Positions 31,191-41,957 of a DNA stretch of 64,000 bases are shown here, in pieces. Below the pieces are notes generated by a model. The model was not told the DNA's origin and did no database searches. It saw only the letters and a list, made by a program, of their open reading frames with translations. The position numbers and the translations under genes were made by a program. The DNA is from Dyadobacter alkalitolerans DSM 23607 (GTDB taxonomy: Bacteria; Bacteroidota; Bacteroidia; Cytophagales; Spirosomataceae): positions 310,001-374,000 of the forward strand of contig NZ_AUAS01000004.1 in the NCBI RefSeq assembly GCF_000428845.1, written 5' to 3'. Every line of letters starts with the position of its first letter. Position 1 is the stretch's first letter.

Positions 31191-33428
31191 TTAAGTTTTT
31201 AATGTTTTAATTTTTTGGAGGATTTTAATCTCATCAATGGTAATTGTACTGATCAGCTCAAACAGTCCGTTGATCGTTTTCAGATCCGACAACATTTTTC
31301 GTGCTGGCGACTGGTCTGCCTTTTCAATTCCCATTTCTTTGATTTCCTTCTTTCTTTTTGCCAGAAGCGCTACGAGCTTTTGGTTTTGGGGCAATGATTC
31401 GCGCGCTATTTCAAAAGTGTTTTCAAGCTTTCCTTCAATAATGTCCGTTGCAGCTTTAATCTGCCGGTCAATTTGCCTGATCATGACTTCAAATTCGACC
31501 GAAAATTCCGAATATTCCAGCGTTTGCGCATAGGTCGAGAGCGATGCAATGTAGGACGTCAACATATGGCTTGTGGCAACGAACTGGTGATATTCTTCCA
31601 TGTTCAACTGCTGGCGTTTCGGCTCTGACAGCATTTTTTGAAAGTTATCCGACAAATTCGCCATCGCAATGATCGCATCCTTCCGGAGTACTTTTAATTC
31701 GTTGATATCCAGATCTTTTCCTGTGAATTTCGCTGCTACAACGTCAAAATACTTGCGGTTAGCATCCAGTGCATCGCGGATATACTGGTTGATCTGCGTA
31801 TGCTCCCAAACCGGCAGCACGTAAGACGAAATCAGATAAGCGATAATGGATCCGATGATCGTATCAATAACCCTGTCATGTAAAACCGCCGTAATCTGCT
31901 GAGGGTTCAGGAAATTGAAAGAAAGGATGACATATAACGTAATGGTTGTGGAAGCAATGAAGTAGTTGATCTTCAAAAAGCTGTAAGCCATGATCATTGC
32001 CAGCATCATAATGATGAACAATGCAGTCCCGTCCTGGATCAGATACAACAACATGAAACCCGTGAAAACGCCCACAAGCGTTCCCCCGATCCGGTGTACA
32101 TTCCGCTGTTTGGTAATGCTGAAAGCCGGTTTAAGGATCACAACAATCGTCAAAAGAATCCAGTAACCGTGACCCACCGTCAGAAAAAGAGAGATGATAT
32201 AGCCAATCAGAAGCCCTAGCGTAATCCTTAATGCATGTCTGAAATGGCTGGATTTCAACGAAAGATTGTCCAGCAGGATCCGGGGATGATATTCTTGTTT
32301 TGGAATAAAATTCTCGGCTTCAACATTTAATTTATAACCCTTACTCACCTCAGCATCATACGTCGTAGCCCTGTGCAGCTTTTTCACCCGTTCTGTAACA
32401 TCTTGTAAGCTGTTGAGAATCTGGCGCAACATCATGAAATCCTCCATGTTATCATGCGTCATTTTATGCTCGCGCATATTTTCAAACGCCCGCTGGCATT
32501 TGTTGAATGCTTCGTCCAGGTCGTGCTTGGGGTGGGAGGGTGATCCACTCTGGATGGCCAGGCCAATTTGTTGGATCTCAGCCGATAACCAAGTAATATA
32601 TGTGCCAAAAAGCCGTAAAACCTGGGTGTGATCAAATGCCCGGTGGAGGTTTGCGTAATTTTGCTGCGAGTTCAGGATTCTCTCGAATAAGTCAATGCTA
32701 TCCAGGAACATCAGCATCAGGATCCGGCTTTTATTAGTCGATTCTGTAACGATTTCCCGTGTTTTGAAGAGGATCTCGCGCAGGTTTTCGTGGTTTTCAC
32801 GGAGCGTAACCTGCTGGTGGATCATTCGGTTAAAGAGGTCGTCATAGTCCGGATTTGCAAAATAATACCCTGCTTTGATCCCAAGCAGCTTGCCTAATTC
32901 AACGAAATTCTCTCCCAAAAGCTGCTGGATCAGCTTATAAGGAAGCAATTTCTGCAAGATCATAAACAGGACAAAATACCAGATCCCGCCAGCCGCGAAT
33001 ATGGCTGCGGTGCGCAGCACCATGTCGCCGCTCAGATGGTCGTCAATGTTGAAAACAAAAACAAGCAAGGCAATGAGGCCGATACTATTCACCCGGTTTC
33101 CATAAACACCGACCAGCGAAAAGAACATCCCGAAAACAACGATTTCGAGAAATATTATAAAGTGAATGTGCCGGAGAAAGCCGGTAATGCATGCAACCAA
33201 AAAACACGTTGCAATGGCAATGAGCAATGAGTTGCGCCTTCTGTTGTGAGGACCGGGATTATCCGTTGAACCAATCAGCAATGTGCCCAGCGGAAATGCG
33301 ATCATCTCGCCCAATATGCCGAAATGTTGAAAAATAAGGCTTGGAACAACCGCACCCAAGGTTAATCTTACGCCCGTGGAAAGGTAATGACTTGAAATAA
33401 ATTTTTTGAATTCGTCGAGGTAATTCAT
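31191..33428 (-). CDS. FUSC-family inner-membrane protein (YccS/YhfK-like)
   Basis: A 745-residue membrane protein with two clusters of membrane segments (about residues 15-165 and 385-540), each followed by a long helical cytosolic region. This is the layout of the FUSC/YccS/YhfK family, related to aromatic-acid exporters (AaeB) and plant aluminium-activated transporters. The second cluster contains the FUSC motif region SSHFRHALRITLGLLIGYI. Substrate unknown; export of organic acids is a reasonable guess. The OYE-like gene follows 10 bp downstream, so an efflux-plus-detoxification operon is possible. Starts at an ATG with no competing upstream start. Confidence 0.88.
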   Translation of the reverse strand: MNYLDEFKKFISSHYLSTGVRLTLGAVVPSLIFQHFGILGEMIAFPLGTLLIGSTDNPGPHNRRRNSLLIAIATCFLVACITGFLRHIHFIIFLEIVVFGMFFSLVGVYGNRVNSIGLIALLVFVFNIDDHLSGDMVLRTAAIFAAGGIWYFVLFMILQKLLPYKLIQQLLGENFVELGKLLGIKAGYYFANPDYDDLFNRMIHQQVTLRENHENLREILFKTREIVTESTNKSRILMLMFLDSIDLFERILNSQQNYANLHRAFDHTQVLRLFGTYITWLSAEIQQIGLAIQSGSPSHPKHDLDEAFNKCQRAFENMREHKMTHDNMEDFMMLRQILNSLQDVTERVKKLHRATTYDAEVSKGYKLNVEAENFIPKQEYHPRILLDNLSLKSSHFRHALRITLGLLIGYIISLFLTVGHGYWILLTIVVILKPAFSITKQRNVHRIGGTLVGVFTGFMLLYLIQDGTALFIIMMLAMIMAYSFLKINYFIASTTITLYVILSFNFLNPQQITAVLHDRVIDTIIGSIIAYLISSYVLPVWEHTQINQYIRDALDANRKYFDVVAAKFTGKDLDINELKVLRKDAIIAMANLSDNFQKMLSEPKRQQLNMEEYHQFVATSHMLTSYIASLSTYAQTLEYSEFSVEFEVMIRQIDRQIKAATDIIEGKLENTFEIARESLPQNQKLVALLAKRKKEIKEMGIEKADQSPARKMLSDLKTINGLFELISTITIDEIKILQKIKTLKT

Positions 33429-33550
33429 GAAAAAGGCAATCGGTAGCTGTGCAATACTACTTATTAATAATCCACAAGCAACAAAACGCGTTCCAAAAAG
33501 CCGGAATATTTACACTCGGACGCCGGCAGCGGATAATAGAGCGGTTTTTG

Positions 33551-33558
33551 TATTTTTG
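33551..33558 (+). promoter_or_regulatory. -7 box of the GNAT gene
   Basis: TATTTTTG matches TAnnTTTG and lies 54 bp before the ATG at 33613. A -33 element is not clearly seen. Confidence 0.5.
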
Positions 33559-33612
33559 ATAAATACCGAAAACGAGGTAGCTTTTTAGAACGGCCTCACT
33601 GAATCAAAAACA

Positions 33613-34185
33613 ATGCTGTTTGTAAACTTTGATCCTTTTCCAACACTGCAAACCGACCGTCTGCTTTTGCATGCAATGTCAGAAAAGCATGTGGCAGATA
33701 TGTTCAGATTGCGAAGTAATCCGCTTGCCATGCAGTACATTGGAAAGCCCTTGATGCGATCGGAAAGTGACGCAAAGGATCTGATTGATGCTTATTCCAG
33801 AAATCTGCGGGACAGGATTGGCATTACCTGGGGCATTTCAATGAAGCGTGTGGAAGGCTTGCAAGACAACACTGGCCTGATAGGCACCATAGGCTTTCAC
33901 AAAATGGATCTTTATAATCACCGCGCTGAAATTGGCTATATGATTCATCCGGAACATTGGTTAAAAGGACTAATGAGCGAGGCTGTCAGGCGGATTATTG
34001 ACTACGGTTTTAAAAACATGCAGTTTCACAGCATTGAGGCTAAAATAAGCCCTGAAAATCAAGCTTCCAGAAAGATTTTGCTGAAACACGGCTTTGAAAA
34101 AGAGGCTTATTTTAAGGAAAGCTTTTATGAAAATGGTAAATTTCTCGATACTGAGATTTACTCGCTGCTTAACAAAACGGCATAA
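33613..34185 (+). CDS. GNAT-family N-acetyltransferase (RimJ/RimL type)
   Basis: A 190-residue acetyltransferase. It starts PTLQTDRLLLHAMSEKHVADMFRLRSNP, the typical beginning of the RimJ/RimL group, and contains the acetyl-CoA motif region IGYMIHPEHWLKGLMSEAVRRIIDYGF followed by HSIEAKISPENQASRKILLKHGF. Members acetylate ribosomal-protein N-termini, antibiotics or small amines; the substrate here is unknown. It is a single gene with its own promoter and a strong terminator at its stop, convergent with ferritin. Confidence 0.93.
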   Translation: MLFVNFDPFPTLQTDRLLLHAMSEKHVADMFRLRSNPLAMQYIGKPLMRSESDAKDLIDAYSRNLRDRIGITWGISMKRVEGLQDNTGLIGTIGFHKMDLYNHRAEIGYMIHPEHWLKGLMSEAVRRIIDYGFKNMQFHSIEAKISPENQASRKILLKHGFEKEAYFKESFYENGKFLDTEIYSLLNKTA

Positions 34186-34216
34186 AAAAAGCTGCTCCTT
34201 TCGGCGCAGCTTTTTT
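34185..34216 (+). terminator. Bidirectional terminator between GNAT and ferritin genes
   Basis: AAAAAAGCTGC (34185-34195) pairs with GCAGCTTTTTT (34206-34216); A- and T-runs make it work on both strands. It overlaps the GNAT stop codon and precedes the ferritin stop at 34242 on the other strand. Confidence 0.88.
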
Positions 34217-34241
34217 ACTTTATATTAATATCAAACTTCAC

Positions 34242-34766
34242 TTAGTTCTCAGAGCCGATTTTCAGGATTGCCTTGTCAATGAAGTACTGACCAGTCCCTT
34301 CTTCGCCGATCACGTCAAACAATTCAATGGCGCGACGTGCGTTGTCTTCTTCCTCAATTTGCTCATTTACAAACCATTGCAAGAAGTTTTCCGTGCCATA
34401 ATCTTCTTCTCTGCGGCTCTGGGTAACAATGCGGTTGATAGATTGCGTTACTGCAATCTCGCTTTGCAATGCTGCTTCGAACACGCTTCTGAATGTTGCA
34501 AACTCTTGTTTTACTGCTGCTACTTCCGGTGAAACGGCCGTTCCGCCCACAGTCATAATATAGTTGAATATTTTAAGCATATGTCCGCGCTCTTCGTCCG
34601 ACTGCTTAAGGAAATATTTTGCACTGTTTTTGAATCCGTTACGGTCGCACCATGAAGCCATGGCCAGATATTTTGCAGAAGCTTCCGCTTCCATTTTCAC
34701 CTGATTGTTCAAAAGTATTTCTATTTCCTCTTTCAGGGAAGTCCGTTGTCTTAATAAATCTCTCAT
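34242..34766 (-). CDS. Non-heme ferritin
   Basis: A 174-residue ferritin subunit. The ferroxidase residues lie in the expected helices: glutamates in EIEILLNNQVKMEAEASAKYL, the E-x-x-H pair in QSDEERGHMLKIFNYI and further glutamates in FVNEQIEEEDNARRAIELF. Twenty-four such subunits form a cage that oxidises and stores iron in the cytosol (family knowledge). Length is normal, and no heme-binding bacterioferritin methionine is evident. It is a single gene, convergent with the GNAT gene and sharing its terminator. Confidence 0.95.
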   Translation of the reverse strand: MRDLLRQRTSLKEEIEILLNNQVKMEAEASAKYLAMASWCDRNGFKNSAKYFLKQSDEERGHMLKIFNYIMTVGGTAVSPEVAAVKQEFATFRSVFEAALQSEIAVTQSINRIVTQSRREEDYGTENFLQWFVNEQIEEEDNARRAIELFDVIGEEGTGQYFIDKAILKIGSEN

Positions 34767-34875
34767 GGTTACATTCTTTTATTTGTATTAACAAGTACAA
34801 ATATCATGCGAAAGTTCAGCATTGCAAACGAAACCCGAAATTTGGAATTGGTCTAATATGATCGAAATGAGCTAT

Positions 34876-35223
34876 TTAGACTAATTCCGGCTCGCTGAAT
34901 AAGAGTTGATGCAAAAGGGAATTAAGTTCGATTGCGAAGTGGGTGCCATTTACCAGTTCTCTTAACTGGATCAGCTCGCAAAGGGTAAGCTTCTGGTAAA
35001 TGTTGAGCTGAGGCGCTTCAACAAACCCATAGTCAGACTCATCTGACAGGTCAAAAATCTTGCTGTGAATGTCGATATTGTTAATGAAGCGGCGGAAACT
35101 CAGAAAGTCCTGAATCCTGAACGACGCCTGCATTTCACCAAAATGAAGAATGATCTTAGAAGTTAAATCGCACTGTAAGCTAGATCCTTTCGCAGTACTA
35201 AACAATTCATTTGGGGTATTCAC
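34876..35223 (-). CDS. Hypothetical small protein
   Basis: A protein of about 115 residues that I do not recognise with confidence. The frame is open to an ATG at 35286, but a -33/-7 promoter at 35260-35286 lies across that region, so the start must be downstream; GTG at 35223 is the best candidate. Visible features are ILHFGEMQASFRIQDFLSFRRFINNIDI and a leucine-rich helical end (LCELIQLRELVNGTHFAIELNSLLHQLLF). The general layout recalls DUF6686-type small Bacteroidota proteins, but their cysteines are not present, so this is only a hint. The own promoter argues that it is a real gene. Confidence 0.55.
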   Translation of the reverse strand: MNTPNELFSTAKGSSLQCDLTSKIILHFGEMQASFRIQDFLSFRRFINNIDIHSKIFDLSDESDYGFVEAPQLNIYQKLTLCELIQLRELVNGTHFAIELNSLLHQLLFSEPELV

Positions 35224-35259
35224 TGACAGCAATCTATTTGAATCGTGGAAATTGTTGCA

Positions 35260-35286
35260 CAAATATAACCGCAAACTAAATGTCAA
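35260..35286 (-). promoter_or_regulatory. Promoter of the small hypothetical gene
   Basis: On the minus strand TTG (35286-35284 region) is followed after 16 bp by TATATTTG (35267-35260), a perfect -7 box. Transcription should start near 35253, inside the longer open frame. Confidence 0.65.
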
Positions 35287-35369
35287 GCAAGTTTATTTGT
35301 AAGCAATCTAATTACATGGAAGAAGAATTGACATTCCATGTGACCAGATTGCTTTTAATGTCAGCAATG

Positions 35370-37040
35370 CTAATTCCCAGCCTTGGCCCAGTTGTCTCTT
35401 AATGTTACTGTTCTGTTGAAAACGAGTTTTTCGGCGGTGCTGTCGGGGTCTTTGGCGAAGTAGCCTTTTCTTAGGAATTGGAATGATTCGCCTTCTTTGG
35501 CTTCATTAAGTGCCGGTTCTGCATAGCCTGTGATGATTTCCAGTGAATTGGGATTGATATAGTCTTTGAAATCACCTTCTTCCGAAGACGGATCTTCAAC
35601 GGAGAAAAGACGGTCGTAAAGGCGAACTTCAACTCCCTGCGCGTGCGGAACGGAAACCCAGTGCAATGTTCCTTTCACATTGATACCGGTGGTATCGTGC
35701 CCGCTTTTGCTGTTCTCGATATATGAGCAATGCACCTCTGTGATTTCGCCATTTTCGTCTTTAACAAAATCATCACATTGAATGATGTATGCACTTTTCA
35801 AGCGGACCATTTTTCCAGGCGCCAAACGGAAATATTTCTTGGATGGCGTTTCCATAAAGTCCTCTTTTTCAATATAAATCTCCCTGGAAAAAGGAACTTC
35901 GCGGTTCCCTGTAGCTACGTCCTCCGGATTGTTTTCACTGTGGCACATCTCGGTAACGCCTTCCGGGAAGTTGGTAATGATCACTTTCAAAGGATCCAGA
36001 ACTACCATTCTCCGCAATGCTTTTTTATTCAAATCTTCGCGAACGCAAAATTCCAACAGGCCGACATCGATCATATTTTCACGACGCGCCACACCGATCC
36101 GGTCACAAAAATCGCGGATACTTTCCGGGGTGTAACCCCTTCTGCGCAAGCCGCTGATGGTTGGCATTCTCGGATCGTCCCAGCCGTTTACGTGCTTTTC
36201 CTGAACCAGTTGTAATAATTTTCGCTTGCTGGTCACCGTATAATTCAGGTTACGGCGTGCGAATTCGTATTGATGCGATGGATAAATGCCGAGCTTTTCA
36301 ATGATCCAGTCATACAATTCACGATGCGGCACAAACTCTAATGTGCATATAGAATGTGTAACCGTTTCAATCGAATCGCTTTGACCATGCGCAAAGTCGT
36401 ACATGGGGTAAATGCACCATTTGTTGCCTGTACGGTGATGATGGGCGTGTTTGATCCGGTAAAGGATCGGGTCGCGCATGAGCATATTGATGTGCGCCAT
36501 GTCAATTTTGGCGCGTAATGTGCGACTTCCGTCCGGAAAACCGCCATTTTTCATTTGTTCAAAAAGCGCAAGGTTCTCTTCAACCGAGCGGCTCCTGTAA
36601 ATGCTGTCTTTCCCGGGCTCCGTCGGAGTGCCTTTGAGCAGCGCTATTTCCTCGGAAGTTGAATCGTCCACATAGGCCAGTCCTTTGCTGATCAGCTCAA
36701 CAGCATATTCGTATAATGTATCGAAATAATCGGAAGCGTAAAGCTCGTTTTCCCATTCAAAACCCATCCACCGGATATCGTTTTTAATGCTTTCCACATA
36801 TTCCGTATCCTCGGTAACCGGGTTGGTATCGTCAAAACGAAGGTTTGTATAGCCAGGAAATTTTTTGGTCAAACCAAAATTGAGGCAAATGCTGGATGCA
36901 TGGCCGATATGTAAATAGCCGTTTGGTTCAGGGGGAAATCGGGTGATGATCTGGGTGTATTTTCCTGCCTGCAAATCCGCCTCCACAATTTCCTCTATAA
37001 AATTCAGGCTTTTCTCTTCTTTTTTCTCTTCCGTAATCAT
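35370..37040 (-). CDS. glnS: Glutamine--tRNA ligase
   Basis: A 556-residue class I aminoacyl-tRNA synthetase that charges tRNA-Gln. The signature HIGH sequence is residues 44-47 in [15 protein letters not shown] and the KMSKS-equivalent is VTSKRKL. The C-terminal anticodon-binding beta barrels follow ([20 protein letters not shown] and onward). An upstream extension to 37100 is open but has no synthetase character, so ATG 37040 ([14 protein letters not shown]) is preferred. It is divergent from truA with about 110 bp between the starts. Presence of GlnRS shows direct glutaminylation rather than sole use of the amidotransferase route. Confidence 0.96.
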   Translation of the reverse strand: MITEEKKEEKSLNFIEEIVEADLQAGKYTQIITRFPPEPNGYLHIGHASSICLNFGLTKKFPGYTNLRFDDTNPVTEDTEYVESIKNDIRWMGFEWENELYASDYFDTLYEYAVELISKGLAYVDDSTSEEIALLKGTPTEPGKDSIYRSRSVEENLALFEQMKNGGFPDGSRTLRAKIDMAHINMLMRDPILYRIKHAHHHRTGNKWCIYPMYDFAHGQSDSIETVTHSICTLEFVPHRELYDWIIEKLGIYPSHQYEFARRNLNYTVTSKRKLLQLVQEKHVNGWDDPRMPTISGLRRRGYTPESIRDFCDRIGVARRENMIDVGLLEFCVREDLNKKALRRMVVLDPLKVIITNFPEGVTEMCHSENNPEDVATGNREVPFSREIYIEKEDFMETPSKKYFRLAPGKMVRLKSAYIIQCDDFVKDENGEITEVHCSYIENSKSGHDTTGINVKGTLHWVSVPHAQGVEVRLYDRLFSVEDPSSEEGDFKDYINPNSLEIITGYAEPALNEAKEGESFQFLRKGYFAKDPDSTAEKLVFNRTVTLRDNWAKAGN

Positions 37041-37137
37041 ACTAAACTGGAAATATTTTTCGATTTTCAAAGTTAACCTTCTTCCCAACATTATCAGCAA
37101 CGAACCGCGGCAAATCGCAAATCCGGGCTGTTTCCGT

Positions 37138-37145
37138 TACTTTTG
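37138..37145 (+). promoter_or_regulatory. -7 box immediately before truA
   Basis: TACTTTTG fits TAnnTTTG and ends only 4 bp before the truA ATG at 37150. Transcription would start at or within a few bases of the start codon, predicting a leaderless or nearly leaderless mRNA. Confidence 0.55.
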
Positions 37146-37149
37146 CAAA

Positions 37150-37887
37150 ATGCGCTATTTTCTCGAATTCAGCTATAAAGGAACGGCCTATAATGGCTGG
37201 CAAAAACAAAACAACGCATTAGGCGTCCAGCAGGTGCTGGAAGAAGCGCTCGCGAAAGTCCTGAGGTTACCCATTGAAATCACAGGCAGCAGCAGGACAG
37301 ACACCGGCGTACATGCAGAACAACAATTTGCGCATTTTGATTTAGAAAATGAGATAGCCGATTTCGAGCTGCTGATCTACAAGCTCAATGGGCTTATTCC
37401 CAGGGACATTGCTGTAAAGCGCATCGTCCCGGTTGGGGACGACATTAACTCACGTTTTGCAGCCACGCACCGCAAATACGAATACCGCATCACGAGGCGG
37501 AAAAATCCATTTCTCACTGATTTGGCTTTTCAATTAAAAGCGGATCTTGACACTGAGCAAATGAACGAAGCGGCAGCGCTGCTTCTCCGATACAACGATT
37601 TTGAAAGTTTTAGCAAGATCCATACGCAAGTCAATAATTTCAGATGCACGATTACGGAGGCAATTTGGATTGAAGCGGGAGATATGCTCGTTTTTCATAT
37701 CCGTGCAAACCGTTTCCTGCGCGGAATGGTGAGGGCGCTGGTTGGGACGCTGCTGGAAGTAGGAAAGGGGAAGCGGAGTGTTGCTGAATTTGAACAGGTT
37801 ATCCTGGCAAAAAACAGAAAAGTAGCAGGCGCTCAGGCACCTGCGGAAGGTCTTTTTCTGGTTGAAGTGGGTTATGATTTTATTTAA
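37150..37887 (+). CDS. truA: tRNA pseudouridine(38-40) synthase TruA
   Basis: A 245-residue enzyme that converts uridines 38-40 of the tRNA anticodon arm to pseudouridine. The catalytic aspartate is D51 in GSSRTDTGVHAEQQ, and the family motifs YNGWQKQ and RFLRGMVRALVGTLLEVGKG are present. The open frame continues far upstream (to 36943) across the glnS gene, but the -7 box at 37138-37145 and the conserved beginning MRYFLEFSYKGTAYNGWQ fix the start at 37150. Its last 8 bases overlap the 3' end of the convergent aldehyde dehydrogenase gene. Confidence 0.96.
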   Translation: MRYFLEFSYKGTAYNGWQKQNNALGVQQVLEEALAKVLRLPIEITGSSRTDTGVHAEQQFAHFDLENEIADFELLIYKLNGLIPRDIAVKRIVPVGDDINSRFAATHRKYEYRITRRKNPFLTDLAFQLKADLDTEQMNEAAALLLRYNDFESFSKIHTQVNNFRCTITEAIWIEAGDMLVFHIRANRFLRGMVRALVGTLLEVGKGKRSVAEFEQVILAKNRKVAGAQAPAEGLFLVEVGYDFI

Positions 37888-39472
37888 TGGCCTCCTGGCT
37901 GAACTGATTGTTAACCAGCCTGAAAATGCCCAGCGGATTGCTGTTCTTCAATTCATCCGGCAGCAGCGCGTCAGGCCAGCCCTGAAATGATTGCGGACGG
38001 ACGAAACGTAGGATCGAATGTCTGCCAACAGAAGTGAATTTCGCATCCGCAGTTGCCGGAAAAGGCCCTCCATGATGCATAGAAGGGCAAACCTCCACGC
38101 CGGTAGGAACGCCATTCAGGATAAATCGGCCGGAAATTTGCGCGAGCTTGTCTACAATAGCCTGGTGCGCGTGCACCTCATGCTCCTCTGCCATCAGCGA
38201 GCAGGTAAGCTGTCCTTTTAAATGTAAAATCGCTTCAAGCATTTCATCCGTATGCTCACAAATGACAAGCAGCGAGAATGGCCCGAAAACTTCTTCATGC
38301 AATTTTGGATTGGCAATAAAACTTTGCGCAGAAACTGTTGCTATGGATGTCTGCGCCTGATTTTCTCCCTCAGACATTTGCTCTGAAACGGCGAGTCTGG
38401 AAACATCTTCCTGTTCAAACGCATGATCGCGGAGCTTGTAATAATTTTTACAAATGCCCGCCGTAAGCATTGTGGCAGATGTGGTTTTCAGGATTTCATT
38501 TTTATAAGAATCCGTAAATGCGATCAGGCCCTGCGTTTTTGTAACAAACACAAGTCCGGGATTCGTACAGAATTGTCCGGCTCCCAGGCTTACCGAACCT
38601 GCAAGCGTTTTCCCAAGTTCCAATGCATTGTGTTCCAGATAATCCGGAAGAACAACGATGGGGTTAACGCTGCCCATTTCAGCAAAGACGGCAATGGGTT
38701 CCTCGCGCTCCTGCGCCATTTTAAACAGCGCCATTCCACCTTTCATCGAACCTGTAAAACCAACAGCTTTACTGGCAGGATGCTTAACCAATGCTGTCCC
38801 TACTTCAAAACCATCGTCATATAGCATGGAAAAAACGCCATTCGGCATTCCGGTCCTTTGCGCGGCTTTTACAATGGCCTGCGCCGTCAGATCGCTTACG
38901 CCGGGATGTGCTGCGTGGGCTTTTACAATGACCGGGTTTCCGGCCGCCAATGCCGGGCCAGTGTCCACACCGGCTACGGAATACGCAAATGGGAAGTTAC
39001 TCGAACCGAAAACGATAACCGGACCAATCGGAACGAGCATCTTGCGGATGTCGGGCTTGTGAACGGGCGTGCTGTCGGGTAGGGCCGTGTCGACGGACGC
39101 GTCCACCCATGAGCCTTCGCGGAGCAATTCCGCAAATTGCGTCAGCTGATTGGTCGTGCGGGCGCGTTCACCTTGCAGGCGGGCAATAGGCAGGCCTGTT
39201 TCCAGATTTGCTCTTTCAAGTAAGACGTCGCCAATCGCCAGGATCTCTTCGGTAATGGCAATTAGAAAATCAGCTTTTTTGGCGGCAGGAATTTTTGCGT
39301 ATTCGCCAAATGCCTTGCTGGCAAGCGACATGGTGTTTTCGACTTCTTCAATCGTCGCCGTATGGAAATTTTCAGGAAGAAATGAATCTTTGGCTGGCAC
39401 ATAGGATTGAAATGTGCGGTCGCCCTGGCCAGAAAGTGAATAGCCAATGTAGTTTTTACCTTTGATTTCCAT
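37880..39472 (-). CDS. Aldehyde dehydrogenase, alpha-ketoglutaric-semialdehyde-type (NADP+)
   Basis: A 530-residue NADP-type aldehyde dehydrogenase. Its segments (ALAAGNPVIVKAHAAHPG, the glutamate in FAEMGSVNPIVVLPDYL and the catalytic cysteine C302 in SLGAGQFCTNPGLVF) match the 2,5-dioxovalerate / alpha-ketoglutarate semialdehyde dehydrogenase group used in pentose, glucarate and hydroxyproline breakdown. It is the last gene of a minus-strand unit, only 14 bp after the MoxR ATPase gene, though a functional link to that gene is not obvious. The pathway cannot be assigned without neighbouring sugar-acid genes. Its 3' end overlaps truA by 8 bp. Confidence 0.87.
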   Translation of the reverse strand: MEIKGKNYIGYSLSGQGDRTFQSYVPAKDSFLPENFHTATIEEVENTMSLASKAFGEYAKIPAAKKADFLIAITEEILAIGDVLLERANLETGLPIARLQGERARTTNQLTQFAELLREGSWVDASVDTALPDSTPVHKPDIRKMLVPIGPVIVFGSSNFPFAYSVAGVDTGPALAAGNPVIVKAHAAHPGVSDLTAQAIVKAAQRTGMPNGVFSMLYDDGFEVGTALVKHPASKAVGFTGSMKGGMALFKMAQEREEPIAVFAEMGSVNPIVVLPDYLEHNALELGKTLAGSVSLGAGQFCTNPGLVFVTKTQGLIAFTDSYKNEILKTTSATMLTAGICKNYYKLRDHAFEQEDVSRLAVSEQMSEGENQAQTSIATVSAQSFIANPKLHEEVFGPFSLLVICEHTDEMLEAILHLKGQLTCSLMAEEHEVHAHQAIVDKLAQISGRFILNGVPTGVEVCPSMHHGGPFPATADAKFTSVGRHSILRFVRPQSFQGWPDALLPDELKNSNPLGIFRLVNNQFSQEAIK

Positions 39473-39486
39473 AAGTTAAGATTGTG

Positions 39487-40449
<963 letters not shown>

Positions 40450-40502
40450 GATGTATCAGATTAAATTTTCAACTCCTTTAACCGCAACCCTGTCCTGAAA
40501 AG

Positions 40503-41876
40503 CTAAATATCGTTTGCCAAAGCCTCTAATCCGAGCACTTTACAATCTTTATATTCCGGCTCGATGCTGATGAAAACGTCGCCCTGCGCTTTTTTAAACC
40601 ATTCCTCCAATGCATTGTTCCGTTTGTTGCTCAGCACGATCTGAGCGAGTTTCTCGTAATCATCACGGAGATTAGCCGTGTGCGGCTCCGATTTGCTTTT
40701 GTACCAGATGATACGCATGGCGCTTCTTCCGTCTTCCGTACGATAGGCAACCGGTTTGCTCAGATCGCCCACTTTCATGGTGTCGATAGCAAAATATAGT
40801 GCCGGGTCCATGGAAGCATCCAGTGTAAGGCGCGCCAAACCTGTATTTCTATCCATGATTAAACCACCGGATTCTGCTGTTTCTTTATCTTCCGAGTTGT
40901 CCAAAGCCGCTTTCGCGAATTTCAATGTATCGATTTCAATCAGATTTCTAAGACTGTCCAGAGCGCGGACCGCAGAAGTCATATCCGTTCCTTTGTTATA
41001 GTCAGGACGAAGCAGGATGTGTCTGGCGTGATATTCCGCACCGCGCGTTTCAATAAGCTTAATTAAGTGAAAACCAAATTGTGACTCAACGATATCCGAC
41101 ATTTCACCTGGTTTCAATGATAATGCAGCTCCTTCAAACTCGGGAACCATTGCACCACGTTTCGCAAAGTTCAGGTCACCGCCATTTTTTGCTGAACCAA
41201 GGTCTTCTGAGTAGATCTGCGCCAATGTAGCGAAGTCTTCACCTTTTTCAGCGCGTTGCTTCAATTCAAGCAATTGTTGTTTCAGCTTGTCCTTCTGCTC
41301 GCGGGTAACTGTTCCCAGCTTCACAATGTGCCCGATTTCGACTTCGGAAGGAATGTAAGGAAGACTGTCTTTTGGAATGGAATTAAAAAACTTGCGCACT
41401 TCATTCGGCGTAATTTTTACATTGCCTGAAATGGTCCGCTGCATTTTCTCCACGATTTTTTGCTCCTTCACCTGCGTGCGAAGCTCGCTTTTCAGGTTTT
41501 CAATGCTTTTACCGTAGGCTTCTACAATGTTCTTTTCAGATCCGAAACGCTGCACCATGTAGCCCATTTTGGCATCCAGCTCGCCGTCGACTTCTTTGTC
41601 TTCCACCACAACCGAATCAATTTCGGCTTTGGCAAGAAGCATTTTGTTGATAATAAGTGATTCCAGAAGCTGGCATTTTTCGGGAGCGGCGCGTCCTTCT
41701 GCTTTGTATTGATTGTACATTTCCTCCAATTCGGAGTTCAGAATGTAGTGATTGTCAACCCGGGCAATGATTTTATCAATGCTGATTCCCTGCTGCCCCT
41801 GTCCGACACTGATGAGACTGAAAAACAGTGAGAACACTGCTATCAGACCGGGCGCAATTACTTTATTTATTTTCAT
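40503..41876 (-). CDS. Periplasmic SurA-like peptidylprolyl isomerase
   Basis: A 457-residue exported folding factor. A signal peptide (MKINKVIAPGLIAVFSLFFSLISVGQGQQ) is followed by a SurA N-terminal helical domain (IDKIIARVDNHYILNSELEEMYNQYKAEG). Two parvulin (PpiC) domains come next, the first around residues 175-275 (EVEIGHIVKLGTVTREQKDK, GGDLNFAKRGAMVPEFEGAA) and the second from about 285 (YHARHILLRPDYNKGTD). It should assist outer-membrane protein folding. It sits 81 bp downstream of a larger PPIase gene and 53 bp before the MoxR gene, in a probable operon. Confidence 0.93.
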   Translation of the reverse strand: MKINKVIAPGLIAVFSLFFSLISVGQGQQGISIDKIIARVDNHYILNSELEEMYNQYKAEGRAAPEKCQLLESLIINKMLLAKAEIDSVVVEDKEVDGELDAKMGYMVQRFGSEKNIVEAYGKSIENLKSELRTQVKEQKIVEKMQRTISGNVKITPNEVRKFFNSIPKDSLPYIPSEVEIGHIVKLGTVTREQKDKLKQQLLELKQRAEKGEDFATLAQIYSEDLGSAKNGGDLNFAKRGAMVPEFEGAALSLKPGEMSDIVESQFGFHLIKLIETRGAEYHARHILLRPDYNKGTDMTSAVRALDSLRNLIEIDTLKFAKAALDNSEDKETAESGGLIMDRNTGLARLTLDASMDPALYFAIDTMKVGDLSKPVAYRTEDGRSAMRIIWYKSKSEPHTANLRDDYEKLAQIVLSNKRNNALEEWFKKAQGDVFISIEPEYKDCKVLGLEALANDI

Positions 41877-41957
41877 ATGGTTATTTGATTCTCCTTAATC
41901 TGTTCGGGTTACTATGGTTTTTGATTAGAAAACGGTTTACGAAATGCTAAAATACGC

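Noticed and set aside
36943-37149. Upstream extension of truA
   Set aside because: It runs antisense to the glnS 5' end, and the -7 box just before 37150 places the transcript start after it.
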